Shown here piece by piece: positions 5,976 to 10,417 of a stretch of DNA of 10,417 nucleotides (the stretch's first letter is position 1; each line of letters opens with the position of its first letter). The stretch is from Candidatus Omnitrophota bacterium (GTDB taxonomy: Bacteria > Omnitrophota > Gorgyraeia > Gygaellales > Profunditerraquicolaceae): assembly GCA_028713875.1 (NCBI GenBank), contig JAQTNM010000002.1, positions 14,978 to 25,394 of the forward strand. The letters run 5' to 3'. Made by a program: the position numbers and the translations under genes. The notes under the pieces are model-generated. The model was not told the origin of the DNA and made no database searches. It saw only the letters and a list, made by a program, of their open reading frames with translations.

Positions 5976-6697
5976 CCCCTAAGCCCGTTTATAAAAGGAT
6001 AGTTATTAAGTTAAGCGGAGAGGCCCTCCAGGGTTCAAAGTTCCACGGCATTGACCACAGGGTGCTGGTATCTATTTCGCGCCAGATAAAAGAGATAAGA
6101 AATTTAGGCGTGGATGTGGCTATTGTGCTGGGCGCCGGCAACATACTGCGCGGACAGCAAAATTCGGATTCATGCGGCTTAGACATGGACAGGTCTGTCG
6201 CCGATTACATGGGGATGCTGGCGACCGTTATAAACGGCCTGGCCCTGCAGGATGTACTGGAGAAGATGGATATGCCGACAAGGGTCATGACCGCTATAGA
6301 AATGCAGCGTATCGCCGAGCCCTATATCAGGAGGCGGGCTATACGCCATTTGGAGAAGGGCCGGGTGGTAATATTTGTCGCCGGCACAGGCAACCCTTAT
6401 TTTACCACCGATACCGCCGCAGCCCTGCGGGCGATGGAGATAAACGCCCAGGCTATATTAAAAGCAACGAGAGTTGACGGAGTGTATTCCGCCGACCCTT
6501 TAAAGGTGAAAGACGCAAAGAAATTTAACAGGTTGAAGTATATCGACGTGCTTAAGAAAAGGCTTAAAGTTATGGATGCTACGGCCGTCAGCTTATGTAT
6601 GGACAATAAATTGCCTATCGTCGTATTTAACCTGAATAAAGAAGGTAATATTAAGCGGGTGGTACTGGGCGAGAATATCGGCACCGTGGTAAGCTAA
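5972..6697 (+). CDS. pyrH: UMP kinase (UMP to UDP)
   Basis: PyrH is the bacterial hexameric UMP kinase of the amino acid kinase fold. It makes UDP for nucleic acids and for UDP-sugars. The 241-aa product matches the E. coli length. Motifs in order are KLSGEALQG (phosphate binding), GAGNILRG (family GGGNxxRG, with one Gly to Ala), DRSVADYMGMLATVINGLALQ, RRAIRHLEKGRVVIFVAGTGNPYFTTDTAA (UMP and ATP site) and LKATRVDGVYSADP. It starts with ATGA overlapping the tsf stop, a sign of coupled translation. The rpsB-tsf-pyrH-frr order is conserved across bacteria and confirms the call. Confidence 0.97.
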   Translation: MTPKPVYKRIVIKLSGEALQGSKFHGIDHRVLVSISRQIKEIRNLGVDVAIVLGAGNILRGQQNSDSCGLDMDRSVADYMGMLATVINGLALQDVLEKMDMPTRVMTAIEMQRIAEPYIRRRAIRHLEKGRVVIFVAGTGNPYFTTDTAAALRAMEINAQAILKATRVDGVYSADPLKVKDAKKFNRLKYIDVLKKRLKVMDATAVSLCMDNKLPIVVFNLNKEGNIKRVVLGENIGTVVS

Positions 6698-6720
6698 AAA
6701 ACGGAGATGGGGAGATAGCA

Positions 6721-7281
6721 ATGACTACCAGAGAGATTTTGCATAACGTTGAAGACAAAATGAAGAAAACCATTGAGGCGGTAACAAGGGAATTCTCGGA
6801 AGTGAGGACAGGCAGGGCGCATCCGGGGCTTGTGGAGGGTATGCACGTAGATTATTACGGAACCCCTACTTTACTTAAGCAGATGGCTTCTATTGCCGTT
6901 CCGGACGCACACCTGATTACGATACAGCCCTGGGATATCAGCGCTATCCCGGAAATAGAAAAAGCCATATTAAAGTCAAGCCTGGGGGTTAACCCTTCCA
7001 ACGACGGAAAGGTGATCAGGTTGTCCATACCGCCGCTGTCACAGGATAGGCGCGAAGAGCTGGTCAAGGTAGTGCATAAAATGACGGAAGAAGGAAGGGT
7101 GTCTTTGCGCACCATACGCCGCGATGCCAAGGAATCGCTGGAAAAATTAGAAAAGGATAAAGTTATATCCGAAGACGATAAGTTCAGGGGCATAGACGAA
7201 TTACAGAAGCTGGTTGATAAATATACCGCCAAGGTAGACGAATTACTTAAGATAAAAGAGAAAGAGATCACCGTTACCTAG
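6721..7281 (+). CDS. frr: Ribosome recycling factor
   Basis: RRF works with EF-G to split the post-termination ribosome. The 186-aa protein has the family's full length and motifs: VRTGRAHPGLVEGM with VDYYGTP, IQPWD, IEKAILKSSLGVNPSNDGKVIRL, PPLSQDRREELVK, TIRRDA, SEDDKFRG and the C-terminal KEKEI stretch. A strong GGGGAGA (6709-6715) lies 5 nt before the ATG, and pyrH ends 23 bp upstream. It is the last gene of the translation cluster. In many bacteria uppS and cdsA follow; here tRNA genes follow instead. Confidence 0.97.
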   Translation: MTTREILHNVEDKMKKTIEAVTREFSEVRTGRAHPGLVEGMHVDYYGTPTLLKQMASIAVPDAHLITIQPWDISAIPEIEKAILKSSLGVNPSNDGKVIRLSIPPLSQDRREELVKVVHKMTEEGRVSLRTIRRDAKESLEKLEKDKVISEDDKFRGIDELQKLVDKYTAKVDELLKIKEKEITVT

Positions 7282-7301
7282 CCGTTATTCTTTAAAAATT
7301 C

Positions 7302-7374
7302 GGGCCACTAGCTCATCTGGTAGAGCACCACCCTTTTAAGGTGGGTGTGCCGCGTTCGAGTCGCGGGTGGCTCA
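7302..7374 (+). tRNA. tRNA-Lys(TTT)
   Basis: The cloverleaf closes well. Acceptor GGGCCAC pairs with GTGGCTC (one G-T). The D stem is GCTC/GAGC, the anticodon stem CCACC/GGTGG, and the loop CTTTTAA gives anticodon TTT (7335-7337). The T arm is CCGCG/CGCGG around TTCGAGT. The discriminator is A7374. The 3' CCA is not encoded, so it needs a CCA-adding enzyme. It starts 20 bp after frr. I see no convincing promoter of its own. Confidence 0.95.
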
Positions 7375-7432
7375 TTTAAATTTGTTCTTTAGTTCTTATA
7401 GTTCGCGGGTTCTCAAGTTATTAGGAAGCGAC

Positions 7433-7517
7433 GCGGACGTGGCGGAATTGGCATACGCGTTGGCCTTAGGAGCCAATGGGGTAACCCTTGGGGGTTCAAC
7501 TCCCTCCGTCCGCACCA
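7433..7517 (+). tRNA. tRNA-Leu(TAG), with encoded CCA
   Basis: This is a type II tRNA with a long variable arm. Acceptor GCGGACG (7433-7439) pairs with CGTCCGC (7507-7513). The anticodon stem is TTGGC/GCCAA and the loop CTTAGGA gives TAG (7467-7469), which reads CTN leucine codons. The T arm is GGGGG/CCCTC around TTCAACT. The discriminator is A7514 and CCA is encoded at 7515-7517. The 58-bp spacer from tRNA-Lys has no clear gene. Confidence 0.95.
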
Positions 7518-7564
7518 ATTTGTGCGGAAGGAAGGGGGATTCCAGAATTTCAAATTCTCTTCCG
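7509..7564 (+). other. Two mutually exclusive hairpins at the tRNA-Leu 3' end and trailer
   Basis: TCCGCAC (7509-7515, the end of the acceptor strand plus discriminator and first C of CCA) is perfectly complementary to GTGCGGA (7522-7528) across a 6-nt loop. A second structure pairs CGGAAG (7525-7530) with CTTCCG (7559-7564), with an inner stem AGAATTT / AAATTCT (7544-7558). The two share bases 7525-7528 and cannot form together. This is seen in sequence; any function is a guess. Confidence 0.35.
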
Positions 7565-7606
7565 TATATATTCCTTTGCGGCTAACTTTTAGAGTTTGCT
7601 GTTGAC

Positions 7607-7682
<76 letters not shown>

Positions 7683-7743
7683 AATTTCCGTATAAAATTA
7701 GTCTTCATCAACTGGCAGAAACAATAATAAGGAGAAGGCAGCT

Positions 7744-8214
7744 ATGAAAATCATGGACTTTCTACTGAAAGAAGCGATCATCCCCGATATCAAGGCGACT
7801 AAAAAAGAAGAAGCGATCAGAGAACTGGTTGATGCTCTGATAGAAGCCGGAAATATCGACAAGCGTAACAGGAACAAGCTTATTGAAACGCTCATGTCCA
7901 GGGAGGCCCTGGGCTCTACCGCCATAGGGCAGGGCGTAGCCATACCTCACGGTAAGTCTGACTGCGTAGATAAATTAGTGGCGGCCTTCGGCATTTCCAG
8001 AAAAGGAGTGGATTTTGATTCTTTAGACGGCGAATCTGCCCATATATTCTTCCTTTTGGTTGCGCCCGCAGATTCTGCCGGGCCGCACTTAAAAGCGCTG
8101 GCGCGCATTTCCCGTCTTCTTAAAGATAAATATTTCCGCGATAATTTGCGTAACTGCCAGGATAAGGATTCTATAGTCAATATCATAAGCCAGGAAGATG
8201 AAAAAAAAGTTTGA
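7744..8214 (+). CDS. PTS EIIA domain protein (EIIA-Ntr / fructose-mannitol type)
   Basis: A single 156-aa EIIA domain of the fructose/mannitol/nitrogen family, close in size to E. coli PtsN (163 aa). It takes phosphate from HPr. The active His is H69 in IGQGVAIPHGK, preceded by REALGSTAIG. The later HLKALARISRLLKD helix is also typical. No EIIB or EIIC domain or gene follows, so it is probably a regulator in the manner of EIIA-Ntr rather than a sugar importer, but the fructose EIIA type cannot be excluded. AAGGAG (7729-7734) lies 9 nt before the ATG. Its end overlaps yvcK by 17 bp, and ptsH and ptsI lie downstream, so the phosphate donors are in the same operon. Confidence 0.9.
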   Translation: MKIMDFLLKEAIIPDIKATKKEEAIRELVDALIEAGNIDKRNRNKLIETLMSREALGSTAIGQGVAIPHGKSDCVDKLVAAFGISRKGVDFDSLDGESAHIFFLLVAPADSAGPHLKALARISRLLKDKYFRDNLRNCQDKDSIVNIISQEDEKKV

Positions 8215-9463
8215 CCTGAACATTTTAAAGGGGAAATTGCAAGGTTCCTTTAAATGGCTCTACCCCGGCATAGGCATAAAACGCTGGATTATGGTAGCGG
8301 GCTTAGGGCTTTTTTTTATCGTGGTCGGCTCAAGCCGTTTCCGTTCCGAAGAATACTGGATAATCCAGATCCTGGATCTGTTGGTAGCTACCTGCGGCGT
8401 CATAATTTTGATTTTGGGCGTAGAGAGGATGATGCGTTCTTTTATAGCCACCTTTATGCCTTCGTCGAAAGACACGGAACTGGTGGATATGTTTTTTTTA
8501 CGCAAACAGCTCAGCCGCGGCCCTAAGATTGTGGCTATCGGAGGCGGCACTGGCTTATCCGTGCTTTTAAGCGGTTTAAAAGAATATACCTCCAACATTA
8601 CGGCTATCGTGACGGTAGCCGACAGCGGAGGTTCTTCCGGCAGACTGCGTCAGCAATTCGACATACTGCCTCCCGGAGATATACGCAACTGCCTGGTAGC
8701 TCTTGCCGATGCGCCGGCCTTGATGCGCGACCTGTTCCAGTTCAGGTTCGATAAAACTTCAGAATTGTCCGGTCATAGCTTCGGTAACCTCTTTATCACC
8801 GCGATGACCAGGCTAACCGGAGATTTTGAGAAAGCGGTTAAAGAGACCAGTAAAGTCCTGGCCCTTAGGGGGCAGGTCATACCGTCCACATTGGATAACG
8901 TGACCCTGGTTGCTATGCATAAGGACGGTTCGGTCACGGAAGGGGAGGACCTTATTCCCAAGGCGCACAGGTCCATAAACAGGGTTTATCTTAAACCGGA
9001 AGGCTCTCCTGCGACCCCCGAGGCGCTCAAGGCTATAGAGGAGGCACAGATCATTGTTCTGGGGCCCGGCTCTTTGTACACAAGCATCATTCCTAATCTT
9101 TTGATAAAAGAAATTGCCGGCGCATTGGTTAGCTCCGGCGCGATTAAGATATATGTCTGTAACGTAATGACCCAGCCGGGTGAGACGGACAACTTTTCCG
9201 CCTCCAGCCACATCCGTACGTTGATAGATCACAGTCAGCCCAGGGTCCTGGATTATTGCATTGTAAATACGGGCACCATCTCTCTCGGTACGCTGAAGCG
9301 TTACGCCGGACAGGATTCATATCCGGTAATCAATGACCGCCGGAACATCGAAAATATGGGTTACCGCCTTATCCAGGAGGATGTGGTTATCGCGGAGGAC
9401 GTGGTTAGGCACGACCCTGTGAAATTAGCGAAGATTATCTTAAGCTTTATCGAGGAGTTTTAA
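8198..9463 (+). CDS. yvcK: YvcK/CofD-like UDP-sugar-binding regulator with an N-terminal membrane hairpin
   Basis: The 421-aa protein has about 108 extra N-terminal residues before the YvcK core. The extension is basic at first and holds two hydrophobic spans (about 30-46 and 55-74), so the core should be tethered to the inner membrane on the cytoplasmic side. Core motifs are AIGGGTGLS (113-121), VADSGGSSGR (140-149), PPGDIRNCL (158-166), SGHSFGNLF, TLDNVTL, VLGPGSLYTSIIPNLL and VCNVMTQPGETD. YvcK proteins are needed for growth on gluconeogenic carbon and for cell shape in Bacillus subtilis, and bind UDP-GlcNAc. The fold is related to CofD, but the neighbours show no F420 pathway. AGGAAG directly abuts the ATG, so initiation probably depends on coupling with the EIIA gene. 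In B. subtilis yvcK lies near crh, an HPr relative; here true ptsH follows after 9 bp. Confidence 0.92.
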   Translation: MKKKFDLNILKGKLQGSFKWLYPGIGIKRWIMVAGLGLFFIVVGSSRFRSEEYWIIQILDLLVATCGVIILILGVERMMRSFIATFMPSSKDTELVDMFFLRKQLSRGPKIVAIGGGTGLSVLLSGLKEYTSNITAIVTVADSGGSSGRLRQQFDILPPGDIRNCLVALADAPALMRDLFQFRFDKTSELSGHSFGNLFITAMTRLTGDFEKAVKETSKVLALRGQVIPSTLDNVTLVAMHKDGSVTEGEDLIPKAHRSINRVYLKPEGSPATPEALKAIEEAQIIVLGPGSLYTSIIPNLLIKEIAGALVSSGAIKIYVCNVMTQPGETDNFSASSHIRTLIDHSQPRVLDYCIVNTGTISLGTLKRYAGQDSYPVINDRRNIENMGYRLIQEDVVIAEDVVRHDPVKLAKIILSFIEEF

Positions 9464-9472
9464 TCCTAAGCC

Positions 9473-9736
9473 ATGGTTTTGATCAAAAAGAAAATAACAG
9501 TAAAGAATAAACAAGGCCTGCACGCGCGGCCGGCCGCGCTCTTCGTGCAGATAGCCAATAAATTTGATTCCCGCGTAACCGTCAGGCACGATACAGAAGA
9601 GGTGAACGGCAAATCAATAATGGGGATATTGATGCTGGGGGCGGAAAAAGGGACACAGATCATTGTGGAGGTAGAGGGGGATGATGCGCATCTTGCCATC
9701 GCGGAACTGGAAAAGATCTTGGATAACGAGGAATAA
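9473..9736 (+). CDS. ptsH: HPr phosphocarrier protein
   Basis: HPr carries phosphate from EI to EIIA domains. The 87-aa product is the normal length. The catalytic His is H17 in KQGLHARPAA. The regulatory serine region is complete: S48 in NGKSIMGIL matches Ser46 of Gram-positive HPr, the target of HPr kinase/phosphorylase. This suggests, but does not prove, that the genome has an hprK. Unlike Crh, the His is kept, so it should function in phosphotransfer. The ATG follows the yvcK stop by 9 bp with only a distant GAGGAG (9452-9457) as ribosome site, so coupling is likely. ptsI starts 2 bp after its stop. Confidence 0.97.
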   Translation: MVLIKKKITVKNKQGLHARPAALFVQIANKFDSRVTVRHDTEEVNGKSIMGILMLGAEKGTQIIVEVEGDDAHLAIAELEKILDNEE

Positions 9737-9738
9737 AC

Positions 9739-10417
9739 ATGCTTAAACTCAAAGGCATAGCTGCGGCTTCAGGCATAAACATAGGTCCGGCTTACAGGAT
9801 AGACAGGGAGGAGTTCGTCATCCCGAAGCAGCCTATACGAGAAGACGAAATCCCCTTGCAGATACAGCTTTTTGAGGAAGCGCTGATACAGACCCGGCGT
9901 CAGATCGTAGATCTGCAGAGAAGGATAGCCAGCGATATGGGCCAGGAAGAAGCCCAGATATTCGACGCGCACCTCTTGGTCCTCGAAGACCGCATGCTTA
10001 TTGAGGAGGTCATCTCCCGGCTTAAAAAAGAACATCTGAGCGTAGCCTATATATTTTCCGAGGTCTTAAAAAAATATATAGATGTATTTTCAAAAATAGA
10101 AGACGAATACCTGAAAGAACGCACTACGGACGTAAACGACGTAGGCAAGAGGATCCTGCGCAATCTGCTGGGCAAGAAGCCCAGGAGCCTGGAGAATTTA
10201 AAAGAAAAAGTAGTGGTGGTGGCGCATGACCTGTCTCCTTCGGACACCGCTGCTATGCATAAGGAAAATGTCTGCGGTTTTGTAACGGATGTAGGCGGCA
10301 AGACCACGCATACCGCGATCATGGCTAAATCCCTGGAGATCCCTGCCGTCGTGGGCCTGGAAGAAGCGACCGCCAAAATAAAGAGCGGCGATATACTCAT
10401 TGTTGACGGGAGTATGG
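9739..10417 (+). CDS. ptsI: PTS enzyme I (phosphoenolpyruvate-protein phosphotransferase), C-terminus off the right edge
   Basis: EI takes phosphate from PEP and passes it to HPr. The window holds the first 226 codons and the frame is open to the edge. The N-terminal KLKGIAAASGINIGPA is typical. The helical HPr-binding part follows, with QEEAQIFDAHLLVLED. The active-site region is GGKTTHTAIMAKSLEIPAVVG with the phosphorylated His at H191 (E. coli H189). There is no GAF domain ahead of it, so it is the standard EI and not the PtsP (EI-Ntr) form. GAGGA (9728-9732) lies 6 nt before the ATG and overlaps the end of ptsH. The PEP-binding TIM barrel lies beyond the window. Confidence 0.96.
   Translation, partial: MLKLKGIAAASGINIGPAYRIDREEFVIPKQPIREDEIPLQIQLFEEALIQTRRQIVDLQRRIASDMGQEEAQIFDAHLLVLEDRMLIEEVISRLKKEHLSVAYIFSEVLKKYIDVFSKIEDEYLKERTTDVNDVGKRILRNLLGKKPRSLENLKEKVVVVAHDLSPSDTAAMHKENVCGFVTDVGGKTTHTAIMAKSLEIPAVVGLEEATAKIKSGDILIVDGSM

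Noticed and set aside
6855..7271. 138-codon open frame on the minus strand
   Set aside because: It is Ser/Leu-rich antisense of frr, as expected from codon bias.
7367..7585. 72-codon open frame across the tRNA cluster
   Set aside because: It runs through tRNA-Lys and tRNA-Leu, whose cloverleaves explain the sequence.
8813..9232. 139-codon open frame on the minus strand
   Set aside because: It is a shadow of yvcK with no recognisable protein features.
8198..9463. CofD (coenzyme F420 synthesis) as the identity of the YvcK-like protein
   Set aside because: The folds are related, but the GGGTGLS and ADSGGSSGR pattern and the PTS neighbours fit YvcK, and no F420 genes are present.

Overview
The window reads as a chromosomal housekeeping region of a diderm (Gram-negative-type) bacterium. 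It encodes lipid A synthesis (LpxB) and a lipid-exporting ABC transporter of MsbA type, so the cell should have an outer membrane. Other traits are a short EF-Ts, an HPr with both the catalytic His and a Gram-positive-like regulatory Ser motif, a YvcK with an N-terminal membrane hairpin, and tRNA genes that only partly encode CCA. Together these suggest a deep, mostly uncultured lineage. My best guess is the Omnitrophota/PVC neighbourhood, but this is an inference from gene style, not a database match. I saw no mobile element, CRISPR array, phage gene or broken gene.

Layout. Positions 1-2554 (minus strand) hold a tight operon: a Gfo/Idh/MocA oxidoreductase (GnnA-like candidate), then lpxB, then an HD-GYP-domain protein that runs off the left edge. 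The genes overlap by 25 and 4 bp. Positions 2555-2647 are a divergent promoter region with two face-to-face sigma70-type promoters. Positions 2648-4441 (plus) hold msbA. Positions 4442-4549 hold a likely promoter and leader. The classical translation/nucleotide cluster rpsB-tsf-pyrH-frr follows (4550-7281). A 462-bp stretch between coding genes (7282-7743) carries three tRNAs: Lys(TTT), Leu(TAG) and Gly(GCC). The last block (7744 to the right edge) is ptsN-like EIIA, yvcK, ptsH and ptsI (partial), packed with overlaps or spacers under 10 bp.

How the genes work together. LpxB makes the lipid A disaccharide and the divergent MsbA flips lipid A, so the shared promoter region could balance synthesis and export. 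The Gfo/Idh enzyme may modify the UDP-GlcNAc precursor. The second block makes the ribosome (S2, EF-Ts, RRF) and UMP kinase. The last block looks like a regulatory phosphotransferase chain (EI to HPr to EIIA) built around YvcK, a UDP-sugar-binding regulator of carbon and envelope metabolism. No sugar permease (EIIB/EIIC) is visible.

Most notable for a second look: the near-leaderless start of the Gfo/Idh gene within a symmetric pair of extended -10 promoters; the HD-GYP protein with complete metal ligands but an altered HDxGK lysine, translationally coupled to lpxB; the membrane-anchored YvcK embedded in a PTS operon; the charged tail on S2; and a tRNA-Leu trailer able to pair with its own acceptor strand. 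None of this amounts to an obviously new defence or mobile system.
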